A stretch of DNA of 60,224 nt, from NCBI RefSeq assembly GCF_000178455.1, contig NZ_ADNU01000074.1:1-60224 (forward strand). The letters are read 5' to 3'. Of this stretch, positions 41,697 through 50,117 are shown piece by piece (position 1 is the stretch's first letter; the number at the start of each line of letters is the position of its first letter). Origin of the DNA: Brevibacterium mcbrellneri ATCC 49030 (GTDB lineage: Bacteria; Actinomycetota; Actinomycetes; Actinomycetales; Brevibacteriaceae). A program made the translations under genes and the position numbers. The notes beneath the pieces were generated by a model. The model ran no database searches and was not told the origin of the DNA. It saw only the letters and a list, made by a program, of their open reading frames with translations.

Positions 41697-43580
41697 TCAC
41701 AGGCTCTTGGGGTCTACATCGAGCAAGACGTCCGAGGCGTTCTCCATCACATCGAGCAACGTCATCGCGTGGGGGAGCTCATACTCGAAGAAGTACTGCG
41801 CGGCCGCCCGCTTCCCTGCATAGAACGTAGCGTCACTTCCGGCTCCATCGTTTGAGGCAGCACCACCCTCACCTGCACCAGCCTCGGGGCCGTCAATCGT
41901 GTTCACCATGTCGAGCCACAGCCATGCCGCAACGATGTGCCCCATCGCCTCCAAGTACAGCGCAGCGTCCTTCAAGGCAGCATTCGCATTGTCGCGACCG
42001 TGGACCTTGCGTGTCACCTGCACCGCCCGCTCAACCGCGTCGCGCAGTTTGGCTGCCCAGACCTGGGTGTCGGCCCCGGCACCAGCCCCGGCACCAGCCG
42101 CCTCGCACGTTTGCGCAATGCGCCTGACCAGCAGATCCAGCCCGGCCCCGCCACGCATGGCCACCTTGCGGCCCAACAGGTCGTTGGCCTGAATGCCGTG
42201 GGTGCCTTCGTGAATCGGATTGAGCCGATTGTCCCGATACAACTGCTCCACCGTGAAGTCTCGCGTGTACCCGTACCCACCATGCACCTGAATAGCCAGG
42301 TCAGACGCCTTAAGCGCGTACTGCGACGGGAAAGACTTTGCGATCGGCGTCAGCACATCGAGCAACAGCGCCGCCGCCTCACGGTCCTCCTCACGTTCCG
42401 CCGTCTGCGCCTCATCCTGCAACCGGGAACAGAACATGACCAACGCGACTGACACCTCGGCGTAGGACTTCGACGCCAGCAACATTCGCCGCACATCCGC
42501 GTGCTCCACGATAGGCACCATGGGCCCACCATGCCCCTTGTCCTGCGGGAGGCGACCCTGCCGGCGCTCGCCCGCGTACCGCACGGCCGTCAGGTGCGAG
42601 CGCTGCCCCACCGAAGCCGCCGCCGCACCCACGAACACCCGCGCCTCGTTCATCATGTGGAACATCAGCGCAAGGCCCTCGCCTTCACGGCCAATGAGGT
42701 ATCCCACCGCGCCCGAGGTTGGCTCACCTTGCGCGTTCACTGGCCTGTGTTTGTCGTCGCCGAACTCCAGGAGCGTGTTCGTGGTCCCGCGGTTACCCAT
42801 TTTGTGGTTGAGTCCCACCAGGGTGATCGCGTTGCGTTCGCCCAGGTCACCGTTGTCGTCAGTGATGAACTTGGGCACCGCGAACAGGCTCAAGCCCTTT
42901 GGTCCGGGCTGCGCGTTCTCACCTGCGTGGCGGGCCAGCACAAGGGCCACGATGTTTTCCGAGATCTCCTGGTCACCACCCGAAATCCACATCTTGGTGC
43001 CAAACAGGCGATACGTGCCATCCGGTTGTGGTTCGCCGCGTGTAGTGAGGTCGCCCAGGGACGAGCCGACTTCTGGTTCAGACAGCGCCATCACGCCGAA
43101 GAACCGGCCCGAGGCCATGTGCGGCACGAACCGATCGATCAGCTCTTGCGATCCGTGCTGGTAGAGGGTCTGGGCGGCTGCGGTGGTCAGCCCGGCGTAG
43201 GCGTAGGTTGAGGCGTTCGCAGCCTGGAACCACATGTACACCGCTCGAGCCACGGTCATGGGGAGTTGGAACCCTCCCACCTTTTCGTCCATGGCTGCCG
43301 ACATCAGGTCTGCCGCGGAAAACGCGTCGAGTGCGAGCTTCACGTCATCGATGAGTTCGACTTTCCCGTCTGCGTTTATGCGCGGTTCGTTCGCGTCGAG
43401 CTTTTGGAAGTGCGGCTCGAAGTGCTCCAGCGCGATCTGCTTTGCTACGTCCAAGATCCCGTCGAACGTTTCTCGTGAGTGTTCCTTGAACCTTTGGCGT
43501 TGAGTGAGCTCATCGACTTTGAGCCATTCGTACAAGAGATACTCTGCGTCGCGTTCGTTGAAGACCACGGACTTGGACAT
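41697..43580 (-). CDS. Acyl-CoA dehydrogenase with C-terminal extension
   Basis: This 627-residue FAD enzyme oxidises acyl-CoA to enoyl-CoA. The N-terminal half contains VMALSEPEVGSSLGDLTTRG and LFGTKMWISGGDQEI (flavin/substrate contacts). IHEGTHGIQANDLLGRKV provides the catalytic Glu in the HEGTHG motif. A further domain of about 120 residues at the C-terminus fits the longer FadE-type enzymes with an added C-terminal domain. ATG 43580 is followed by an N-terminus with YLLYEWLKVDEL, usual for this group. It may be the first gene of the minus-strand run leading into the membrane-protein cassette, 120 bp away. Confidence 0.92.
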   Translation of the reverse strand: MSKSVVFNERDAEYLLYEWLKVDELTQRQRFKEHSRETFDGILDVAKQIALEHFEPHFQKLDANEPRINADGKVELIDDVKLALDAFSAADLMSAAMDEKVGGFQLPMTVARAVYMWFQAANASTYAYAGLTTAAAQTLYQHGSQELIDRFVPHMASGRFFGVMALSEPEVGSSLGDLTTRGEPQPDGTYRLFGTKMWISGGDQEISENIVALVLARHAGENAQPGPKGLSLFAVPKFITDDNGDLGERNAITLVGLNHKMGNRGTTNTLLEFGDDKHRPVNAQGEPTSGAVGYLIGREGEGLALMFHMMNEARVFVGAAAASVGQRSHLTAVRYAGERRQGRLPQDKGHGGPMVPIVEHADVRRMLLASKSYAEVSVALVMFCSRLQDEAQTAEREEDREAAALLLDVLTPIAKSFPSQYALKASDLAIQVHGGYGYTRDFTVEQLYRDNRLNPIHEGTHGIQANDLLGRKVAMRGGAGLDLLVRRIAQTCEAAGAGAGAGADTQVWAAKLRDAVERAVQVTRKVHGRDNANAALKDAALYLEAMGHIVAAWLWLDMVNTIDGPEAGAGEGGAASNDGAGSDATFYAGKRAAAQYFFEYELPHAMTLLDVMENASDVLLDVDPKSL

Positions 43581-43646
43581 GTCGCTCCTTTGCGATCGAT
43601 TGTTAAGTATGGGGTCATCCTACAGTTTTTGCAGGTGGAGCTGGGT

Positions 43647-43710
43647 GAGACGGCGCAAAGTGAGCGAAACGGCGCATTATATTGCGTAGTTTCGCTCGCT
43701 TTGCGCCGTT
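43647..43710. repeat. Dispersed 65-bp palindrome, copy C
   Basis: GGCGCAAAGTGAGCGAAACG is mirrored by GTAGTTTCGCTCGCTTTGCG. It lies upstream of the acyl-CoA dehydrogenase gene and is followed by GGGCTTGGCTA as in copy B. The octamer CCGAGGTG lies 19 bp further on. Confidence 0.9.
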
Positions 43711-43794
43711 AGGGCTTGGCTAGGTGCCCGAGGTGTTAGGAAGTTTGGGTTGAGCACGCGGCCTACGTGGGGCTGGCTTCCTGCTCGAAAAGCC

Positions 43795-43927
43795 GTTTGG
43801 CTACAGTCCAGCTATTCGACTGTAGAGAAATGACCCCAGTACACCTCTATTTAGTGTCCGGCATCACTAGTTTGAGGGATTTTGGCTACAGTCGACGGGC
43901 TAACTCGGCCTGGACTGTATCCAAACG
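43795..43927. repeat. Paired TTTGGCTACAGTCCA element, copy 2
   Basis: GTTTGGCTACAGTCCA (43795-43810) faces GACTGTAG (43818-43825). A second ATTTTGGCTACAGTC (43880-43894) faces TGGACTGTATCCAAAC (43911-43926). Order, orientation and spacing after palindrome copy C parallel the arrangement after copy B at 37.0-37.25 kb. No gene is visible in the whole gap 43581-44070. Confidence 0.8.
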
Positions 43928-43996
43928 ATGTTGCGCGAATCGATCATAGGACTGCCTCGACCAGGTGAGACAAGCGCACGCCAAACCAGCACACAC

Positions 43997-44035
43997 AAAA
44001 CCGGCCGTGTGCAACACATACACACGGCCGGTTTT
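43997..44035 (-). terminator. Rho-independent terminator of the 292-residue membrane protein gene
   Basis: AAAACCGGCCGTGTG (43997-44011) pairs perfectly with CACACGGCCGGTTTT (44021-44035). On the minus strand the stem is followed by TTTTGTGTGT. Confidence 0.88.
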
Positions 44036-44070
44036 GTGTTTAAGGGCTAGTCACTCAAGCCCTTCACACC

Positions 44071-44949
44071 TCAGTGCTTGCCAGGGGTACCCGAGGCGTC
44101 AGCGTCCTTGACGTCTTCGAGGTCGGATGCGACAACCTCGGCATCTTCTTCTTCGTCGTCGCCGTGACCTTCGGGAACTTCCACCTCGGTCACAATAGGA
44201 GCGGTCGCGGTGGACTCTTCAGCGTCGTGCGAACCCAGCGGGCGAGCGTCAGCTGGACGGTTGCCAGGCAGCGGCTCTGACCATGGGTCGTTAACCGGCT
44301 GGAGCTTCTTCCACACGAAGTAGCCAATGGCACCAATCGCGCCCAGAGCCAGAACCCACACGACCCAGTTCCAACCGTTGCTCTTCTTGTTGGACTTGGC
44401 CAGTTCCTTCGACGTCTTCGACGCCTGCTTCGAAAGTTCCTTAGCGCGCTTAGCCGCAGCCTTCTGAGCCTTCTTGATGGCCTTCTTGTCGCCGGTCACG
44501 CGACCCACGAACTCTTCCACTCCCTTTGGAGCAGACGCGGAAGCCAACAGACCAGCTACCTGCGAAGACGTGTCAGCAAAACGCTTGCTGGCGTCAGAAG
44601 CTGCCTTGGTGGAGTACCCGCTTACGCGTTCGCTTGCCTGAGCTGCACGGTCGCGACCCTGCTCCGACAGCTCCTGCAGACGAGGGCCGGCCTGGGCGCG
44701 AACACGGTCGGCAACCTCGTGCAGACGGTCGCTCGTCTGGCTCAGCTTGGGGCCAGCTGCGTCGGTGATGTCGTGAATGAATTCGTTGGCGCGCTCCAGG
44801 CCAGGGCCAGTGGCCTCGAGTGCCTGTGCCGAACCTTCTCGAACTGTCTTACCAATCTGCGATGCCACGTCACTAACCTCTTCCAAAAATGATTTTGCGG
44901 TTGCGGTTGACTTCTTTGCTACTTTTTTAGCCGGCGATTTTTTAAACAT
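44071..44949 (-). CDS. Helical single-pass membrane protein of unknown function
   Basis: This 292-residue protein has a Lys-rich N-terminus and a long amphipathic, apolipoprotein-like helical region (about 20-150, with repeats of the type AADRVRAQAGPRLQELSEQG). A Lys/Ala-rich segment follows, then one membrane helix (about 195-213, WVVWVLALGAIGAIGYFVW) and a very acidic C-terminus. It has no signal peptide and no domain I can name. The position near crgA and the envelope genes suggests a cell-envelope or cytoskeleton-associated role, but that is position only. Its own terminator follows at 43997-44035. Confidence 0.75.
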   Translation of the reverse strand: MFKKSPAKKVAKKSTATAKSFLEEVSDVASQIGKTVREGSAQALEATGPGLERANEFIHDITDAAGPKLSQTSDRLHEVADRVRAQAGPRLQELSEQGRDRAAQASERVSGYSTKAASDASKRFADTSSQVAGLLASASAPKGVEEFVGRVTGDKKAIKKAQKAAAKRAKELSKQASKTSKELAKSNKKSNGWNWVVWVLALGAIGAIGYFVWKKLQPVNDPWSEPLPGNRPADARPLGSHDAEESTATAPIVTEVEVPEGHGDDEEEDAEVVASDLEDVKDADASGTPGKH

Positions 44950-45189
44950 GGCCCTCCCAAGCTCGAGAATAAAAACTCGTTACCTTTATCCTACGTGTTT
45001 GACTGTGCAGTGCCACCTGAGCAGGCCTTCTGAGACTGAGTCTTTGCTGTGTGCGCGCTGGTCCGAGGTGTCCCACACCAACCGCACCCAGCCCCCACCG
45101 GCCCCCGCTTCAGCGCCCCACCAACCCCCACCACGGAACCCTTAATGAAACTTGACAAGGCCACAGGCCGGTCATGACACAATGAAGTT

Positions 45190-45723
45190 ATGAGTATTGC
45201 AACGCAGCAGGCGATCCTGCACACCAACAAGGGCGACATCAAACTCAACCTTTTCGGAAACCACGCGCCAAAAACCGTGGCCAACTTCGTAGAACTGGCC
45301 GAAGGCACCCGCGAATACAAGGACGACGCGGGCCGCACCAATCCCACCCGTTACTACGACGGCTTGGGCTTCCACCGCATCATCAAGCAGTTCATGATCC
45401 AGGGTGGTTGCCCGTTGGGTCAGGGAACTGGTGGCCCTGGCTACACGTTTGACGACGAAATCCACCCTGAACTTCAGTTCACCAAGCCTGGCCTGCTGGC
45501 TATGGCAAACGCTGGAACTCGCGGCGGCAAGGGCACCAACGGTTCGCAGTTCTTCATCACCACGGTTCCTACCGAATGGCTCAACGGCAAGCACACCATT
45601 TTCGGTGAGGTTGCTGACGAGGAATCCGCCAAGGTTGTCGCCGACATCGAAGCGACCCCCACCGGCGCCATGGACCGCCCGCAGGAACCTGTTGTCATCG
45701 AGTCGGTTGAAATCATCAAGTAG
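45190..45723 (+). CDS. ppiA: Peptidyl-prolyl cis-trans isomerase, cyclophilin type
   Basis: This 177-residue single-domain cyclophilin accelerates proline isomerisation during folding. The catalytic segment FHRIIKQFMIQGGCPLGQGTGGPGYTFDDE and the later GTNGSQFFITTVPTEWLNGKHTIFGEV contain the expected Arg, Phe, Gln and His positions. It has no signal peptide, so it is cytosolic. It precedes the rhomboid gene by nine bases, a pairing common in actinobacteria near the pkn cluster. Confidence 0.95.
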   Translation: MSIATQQAILHTNKGDIKLNLFGNHAPKTVANFVELAEGTREYKDDAGRTNPTRYYDGLGFHRIIKQFMIQGGCPLGQGTGGPGYTFDDEIHPELQFTKPGLLAMANAGTRGGKGTNGSQFFITTVPTEWLNGKHTIFGEVADEESAKVVADIEATPTGAMDRPQEPVVIESVEIIK

Positions 45724-45732
45724 ACCGCACCT

Positions 45733-46419
45733 GTGACTGATCACCCGGATCACAACGAGCCGCCCACCAACGGTGGGCGGTCTTCGTTTTCGCATAATTC
45801 GCCCGAGGTGGGGCAGACCCCGGTTGCCCGGCGCTCACCAGCAGTCGAGGCGTTACGCAAAAGCCCTGTCACCGTGACAATCGCCGCAGTGACGGTCTTG
45901 GTGTGGCTGACCCAGTTTGTTCCCGGGTGGCATGTGCAGGAGCGGCTGGCGTTTGTTCCGCTGTGGGCCTTGGACGAGCCGTGGCGGTTCGCCACCACGA
46001 TGCTGGTTCACTCCCAGCCCAGCCCCACGCACGTGCTGTTCAACATGATGGGGCTGTTGATCTTTGGGACGTTCTTGGAACGCGCGTTGGGATCGGTGTT
46101 CTTTGCTGTGACGTATGTGCTGTCTGGGGTGGGCGGTTCGGCGATGGTGTGGCTGTTGGCCACGCAAGGAATCGCGCACCCGTTCGCGCTGTACGTGGGT
46201 GCATCTGGTGCGGTTTTCGGTTTGGTGGGCGTGCTGCTGGTGCCGTCCAAACGCTTGGACCGCAACTGGGGCGGCGTCGTGGGGTTTGTGTTGTTAAACG
46301 TGCTCATGCTGTTCGTTGAGCCGAACATTGCGTGGGAAGCCCACCTCGGCGGGCTGATCGTTGGGTTTATTCTGGGCGCGATCAGGCTGTGGACGATGAA
46401 GCGAAACGACGCAAAGTGA
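45733..46419 (+). CDS. Rhomboid-family intramembrane serine protease
   Basis: This 228-residue protein has about six membrane helices. The catalytic Ser is in VGASGAVFGLVG and the catalytic His in AHLGGLIVGFILG, with the conserved HVLFNMMGLLIFG loop upstream. It would cut membrane-spanning substrates, which are unknown. The start is a GTG nine bases after ppiA. The last codons and the stop lie inside dispersed palindrome copy D, so the C-terminal KRNDAK is partly encoded by the repeat. Confidence 0.92.
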   Translation: MTDHPDHNEPPTNGGRSSFSHNSPEVGQTPVARRSPAVEALRKSPVTVTIAAVTVLVWLTQFVPGWHVQERLAFVPLWALDEPWRFATTMLVHSQPSPTHVLFNMMGLLIFGTFLERALGSVFFAVTYVLSGVGGSAMVWLLATQGIAHPFALYVGASGAVFGLVGVLLVPSKRLDRNWGGVVGFVLLNVLMLFVEPNIAWEAHLGGLIVGFILGAIRLWTMKRNDAK

Positions 46420-46467
46420 GCGAAACTACGCGTTATAACGCGTAGTTTCGCTCACTTTGCGCCGTTT
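46403..46467. repeat. Dispersed 65-bp palindrome, copy D
   Basis: GACGCAAAGTGAGCGAAACT is mirrored by AGTTTCGCTCACTTTGCGCC around CGCGTTATAACGCG, itself a perfect 14-bp palindrome. It overlaps the end of the rhomboid gene and lies between convergent genes. Confidence 0.9.
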
Positions 46468-46493
46468 GGTCGGTTGCTTAAGCTCCTTCAGCC

Positions 46494-47153
46494 TTAAGCA
46501 TCATCAGAATCAAACGGGCTGGCGGGGCCAATCATCCGTTCGCCCACACGCAAAAAGATCTGAGTCAGCGGCCCAACGAAGAACGCGTACAGAATCGTCC
46601 CCACGAACAGTCGCCCGCCCATGAAAAAGCCCAGACCCATCACCAGAACTTCGAGAACAGAACGCACCAAAAACACCGGCCGTCCCGTGGCGCTGACCAG
46701 GCCAGTCATGAGGCCGTCGCGCGGCCCCGGCCCAAAGTTGGGCACAATGTACAGCGCTGTGGCCAACGCGTTAATCACGATTCCTGCAACCATGAACACC
46801 ACTGCCAACACCAGGTTGGGTGCCACCGGAATGACCAGTCCCCACAGGTCAATAAAAACGCCCACCAAAAGCGCGTTCGAAATGGTGCCCAACCCCGGGC
46901 GCAAGTGCTTGCGAATAGGGATCCACAGCAACATCACCACAATCGACACCATGACGGTGCACGTCCCAACGCTGAACCCAAGCATCTTCGACAGCCCCTG
47001 GTGCAACACGTCCCACGGCATGTTTCCCAGGTCCGATTGCAGCAACAACCTGCACGACAGCCCGTACAACACGAGCCCGCCGTACAATGCGAGCAAGCGC
47101 ACCCACATCGGTGCGCTTGCTAGCAATCTGAAGTTTTTTCCGGAAGCTCCCAC
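46494..47153 (-). CDS. YczE/YitT-like integral membrane protein
   Basis: This 219-residue protein has about five or six helices. GNMPWDVLHQGLSKMLGFSVGTCTVMVSI and the basic loop WIPIRKHLRPGLGTISNALLVGVFIDLWG match the YczE group, whose members are of unknown function and may be transporters. GPGPRDGLMTGL is the second conserved loop. It ends 74 bp from the rhomboid gene and starts 24 bp after the crgA stop on the same strand, so it may be read with crgA. Confidence 0.8.
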   Translation of the reverse strand: MGASGKNFRLLASAPMWVRLLALYGGLVLYGLSCRLLLQSDLGNMPWDVLHQGLSKMLGFSVGTCTVMVSIVVMLLWIPIRKHLRPGLGTISNALLVGVFIDLWGLVIPVAPNLVLAVVFMVAGIVINALATALYIVPNFGPGPRDGLMTGLVSATGRPVFLVRSVLEVLVMGLGFFMGGRLFVGTILYAFFVGPLTQIFLRVGERMIGPASPFDSDDA

Positions 47154-47177
47154 GAGGGGCAGTATAAGCTCAGCGAA

Positions 47178-47855
47178 TCATCGCCATCTAGTCGACATGC
47201 CAAGGCCCACGACCATGATCCCGAACCCAACCAGCAAGTTCCAGTTGCCCCACGCCTCGACCGGCCACTTACCAGTCGAAATGTAGAACACCACGAGCCA
47301 CACCAGACCCAACAACAGGATCCCCAACATGACCGGCAGGAACCAGCGTGGGTTGGGGCGGTTGACCTTGCCGTGGTCGGCAGAAGAGTAGGAGGAGGTT
47401 TTGCGTCCCGAGGCGCGCTTCGCTGGGTTGCCCGACCTCGAGGTGCGCTTGGCAGAGCTTTTCGCAGACTCGCTCTTGCCGCTCTTAGTTTCCTTACTGC
47501 CTTTTTTGTCCTTACCAGCCTTGTTGCTCTTGGTGGACTCGGACTTGCCGGTCTTGGAAGATGAGTCCTTCTCGGAGGAGGTTTCTTTCTTCGCCGAGGT
47601 TGTTTCCGACTTTGCGTCGTCCTTCTCCGCGGCGTCCTTGGCACCTACGGCCGTGCTACCAGCCTCGGAACCCTTGTCAGCGTCGGTTGCAGACTCGACG
47701 TCCGCGTCTTCCACCTCGGCGGTCTCTACGTTCTCAGTATCCTCAGCGACAGAGGAATCGACCGGTTGCTTCGCAGAGTCCTTTGCCTGGGCATCCCGCG
47801 AAGCCTGCGTTGCCTTGTTTCGCGAAGTCCTTTGCACTCGGTTGGGCTTAGCCAC
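47178..47855 (-). CDS. crgA: Cell division protein CrgA with a long N-terminal extension
   Basis: The last 65 residues are a typical CrgA: NPRWFLPVMLGILLLGLVWLVVFY, then GNWNLLVGFGIMVVGLGMSTRWR. These give two membrane helices and the conserved TRWR end. CrgA helps recruit FtsZ-ring and peptidoglycan enzymes at the septum. Family members are usually about 80-100 residues; this one has 225. The first 160 are a Lys/Ser/Glu/Ala-rich disordered segment. The GTG start has AGGAG in front, so the extension seems real. Its position next to the class E sortase and pabA is the normal one. Confidence 0.88.
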   Translation of the reverse strand: MAKPNRVQRTSRNKATQASRDAQAKDSAKQPVDSSVAEDTENVETAEVEDADVESATDADKGSEAGSTAVGAKDAAEKDDAKSETTSAKKETSSEKDSSSKTGKSESTKSNKAGKDKKGSKETKSGKSESAKSSAKRTSRSGNPAKRASGRKTSSYSSADHGKVNRPNPRWFLPVMLGILLLGLVWLVVFYISTGKWPVEAWGNWNLLVGFGIMVVGLGMSTRWR

Positions 47856-48034
47856 GATTCTCCTCTTTTCGTTAAGTCCTCAAAGATTGTACTTGGTACG
47901 AGTCGAATTACCGCATGTTTACACCGACTTCTAAGAGTAGACCGTAATATATATGGGGAGAAACTCGGTGTGCGAGCTATGCCGGGTGCTCGTTTGGTCG
48001 TCTAAATGCCAGTTACAGGCATGGTGAGGTGTTC

Positions 48035-49249
48035 GTGGAACAGCCCAGAACCCGCAGGGAACGTCGCGAAATGGAGCGCGCCCGAGCAGAAGCTGAGCAA
48101 GCCCGTCAAGCGGCGCAACCTGCTTCTGGCCAGTCAGGCGCTGGTGGAGCAGGTGGGGCCACGCCAGAATCCGACCAACCTACCGAACAGTTCTCGCCGG
48201 TGACGCTCCCACAAACGGCCTACCAGGCGCCTGCTGCTTCGCGGCCGTTCATTCGACCAGCGGAACCCAGTGCCACCTCGGCGGCCGCTAACAACTCCTA
48301 CAGCACCCAGCCGGGTGCCCAGCACAACCCCCAGCCGGGCGCGCAACCCGGCGCGCAGAGGGACATAGACCACACGCAGCCGTTCCAGGCCGTGCAGGGA
48401 CGCCCGGAGGATCAGGCGGAGCAGCGCCCCCAGGACGAACCGCTGCCCACCCGCGCCGAAAAACGCGAGCAGGACCAGGCGGCGCACGCCCAACACCGCA
48501 AGAATCAGAAACCCGAACGACAGCCGCTAGGGGTTGTGCGTGGGACGATCCGCACGTTCGGTGAACTGTGCATCACGGCCGGGCTGATCATGATTCTGTT
48601 CGTGGTGTGGCAGCTGTGGTGGACTGACATCGAAGCCAACCGCGACAACGAAAACCTCGCATCGAACCTGGTCACGCAGTGGAAAGACAATCCACGCGAC
48701 AAGACCCCCAACGACCCCGACACGCCCGTGATCGCCCAGACGCCAGAAGAGAACCAGGCGTTCGGGATCATGTACGTGCCACGTTTTGGCGACGACTACT
48801 ACCGCACCATTGCTGAAGGTGTGCAGCTCGAACCCGTTCTGAACCGCATGGGGATGGGTCACTACCCGTCGAGCGCGCGGCCCGGTGAAGTGGGCAACTT
48901 CGCTATGGCTGGGCACCGCGTGACGTACGGAAAGCCTCTGAACTTGATCGCTGAAATGCGCCCCGGCGACCCGGTTGTCATTCAGACCCAAGAAGGCTTC
49001 TACACGTACACCATGCGTAACTTCGACATCATTTTGCCTGATCAGACCGAGGTGCTCGCCCCAGTTCCCGGATTCCCGGAATACAAGGGTAAAGAACGGC
49101 TCATGACGTTGACGGCGTGTAACCCCATGTTTTCGGCGCGAGAGCGCTACGTGATCTACGCCGAGCTCACCGAATGGCGCCCCGCATCTGAAGGGCCACC
49201 CGACGCCATTAAGGATTCTGCGGCGTTCAAGAAGGCTGGAGGTCAGTGA
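48035..49249 (+). CDS. Class E sortase
   Basis: This transpeptidase of about 404 residues anchors surface proteins. A 165-residue Gln/Pro/Ala-rich cytosolic segment precedes one membrane helix (about 178-196). The sortase barrel follows, with His in AGHRVTYG (about 294), Cys in TLTACNP (about 362) and Arg in ARERYV (about 369). Class E enzymes typically cut LAXTG-type signals, so it may not process the LPRTG proteins at 3.1-9.7 kb. GTG 48035 is preferred over GTG 48029 because GAGG then lies five bases upstream. It is followed by an overlapping small membrane gene and pabA. Confidence 0.92.
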   Translation: MEQPRTRRERREMERARAEAEQARQAAQPASGQSGAGGAGGATPESDQPTEQFSPVTLPQTAYQAPAASRPFIRPAEPSATSAAANNSYSTQPGAQHNPQPGAQPGAQRDIDHTQPFQAVQGRPEDQAEQRPQDEPLPTRAEKREQDQAAHAQHRKNQKPERQPLGVVRGTIRTFGELCITAGLIMILFVVWQLWWTDIEANRDNENLASNLVTQWKDNPRDKTPNDPDTPVIAQTPEENQAFGIMYVPRFGDDYYRTIAEGVQLEPVLNRMGMGHYPSSARPGEVGNFAMAGHRVTYGKPLNLIAEMRPGDPVVIQTQEGFYTYTMRNFDIILPDQTEVLAPVPGFPEYKGKERLMTLTACNPMFSARERYVIYAELTEWRPASEGPPDAIKDSAAFKKAGGQ

Positions 49250-49449
49250 TGTATGAACTGATATGGCGGATTCTGCCAGGCAACTGGTTCGTCAAGACCT
49301 TGATTTCACTGATTTTGATTGCTGGGATCGTGTTCGTGCTCATGCAGTACGTGTTCCCCGTGATCGCGCCGTACATGCCGTTTAACGACGCCACGGTTGA
49401 AGAAGGCGCGTTCGCCCCGGCGCAAGGTTTGACGGGACTGGGCTCATGA
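49249..49449 (+). CDS. Small single-pass membrane protein between sortase and pabA
   Basis: This 66-residue protein has one hydrophobic helix (TLISLILIAGIVFVLMQYVF) and a C-terminal APYMPFNDATVEEG. Similar small proteins occupy this spot in other actinobacteria, and their function is unknown. ATG 49249 overlaps the sortase stop as TGATG with GGAGG eight bases upstream. Its own stop overlaps the pabA start (ATGA), so all three genes are coupled. Confidence 0.85.
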   Translation: MYELIWRILPGNWFVKTLISLILIAGIVFVLMQYVFPVIAPYMPFNDATVEEGAFAPAQGLTGLGS

Positions 49450-50096
49450 CTCACATTTTGGTGATCGATAACTACGACAGCTTTGTGTACACGCTCGTTG
49501 GGTATGTGCAGGAACTGGGCGCGGATACCACGGTTATCCGCAATGATGACGTGAACGCTGACCAGCTGGACGACTACCTGCCCCAGTTCGACGGGGTCTT
49601 GGTGTCGCCCGGCCCGGGTACTCCGGCAGATTCGGGTGTGTGCCCGCAGGTGATCCGCTGGTGTGAGGCGCACTCGCTACCCATGTTTGGCGTGTGTTTG
49701 GGTCACCAAGCCCTGGCCGAGGTGTTCGGGGCCACCGTTGCGCACTCACCTGTTCTGATGCATGGGAAGACGTCGCTTGTTCGGCACAGCGAGTCTGGCA
49801 TTTTTGCCGGATGCAGGAACCCATTGACTGCGACCCGGTATCACTCTTTGGCGATTGTCGACAGCACACTTCCCACCGAACTTTTTGAAGCGACCGCGCA
49901 CACCGATGACGGGGTCATCATGGCGATTGAACACCGTCACGCAACGTTGGCCGGGGTGCAGTTCCACCCTGAGTCCGTTCGCACGGAGGACGGTTACCTC
50001 ATGGTGGGGAACTTCTTGGCTAGGTGCGGTCTTGCCGATGCGCCCGCCAAGGCCGCGGGCCGGTCGCCTGTTGCAACTGCGTCGCTGAATAAGTAA
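49446..50096 (+). CDS. pabA: Aminodeoxychorismate/anthranilate synthase glutamine amidotransferase subunit
   Basis: This 216-residue class I glutamine amidotransferase gives ammonia to chorismate for folate (or tryptophan) synthesis. It has VIDNYDSFVYTLVGY at the start, the oxyanion loop SPGPGTP, the nucleophile Cys in FGVCLGHQALAEVFG, and HPESV with catalytic His and Glu. Location beside pknB and the sortase, away from trp genes, favours the pabA name. The partner component I is not in this window. It is convergent with pknB over 21 bp. Confidence 0.93.
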   Translation: MTHILVIDNYDSFVYTLVGYVQELGADTTVIRNDDVNADQLDDYLPQFDGVLVSPGPGTPADSGVCPQVIRWCEAHSLPMFGVCLGHQALAEVFGATVAHSPVLMHGKTSLVRHSESGIFAGCRNPLTATRYHSLAIVDSTLPTELFEATAHTDDGVIMAIEHRHATLAGVQFHPESVRTEDGYLMVGNFLARCGLADAPAKAAGRSPVATASLNK

Positions 50097-50117
50097 CAGT
50101 TACTTAGCCCAAGCCCT

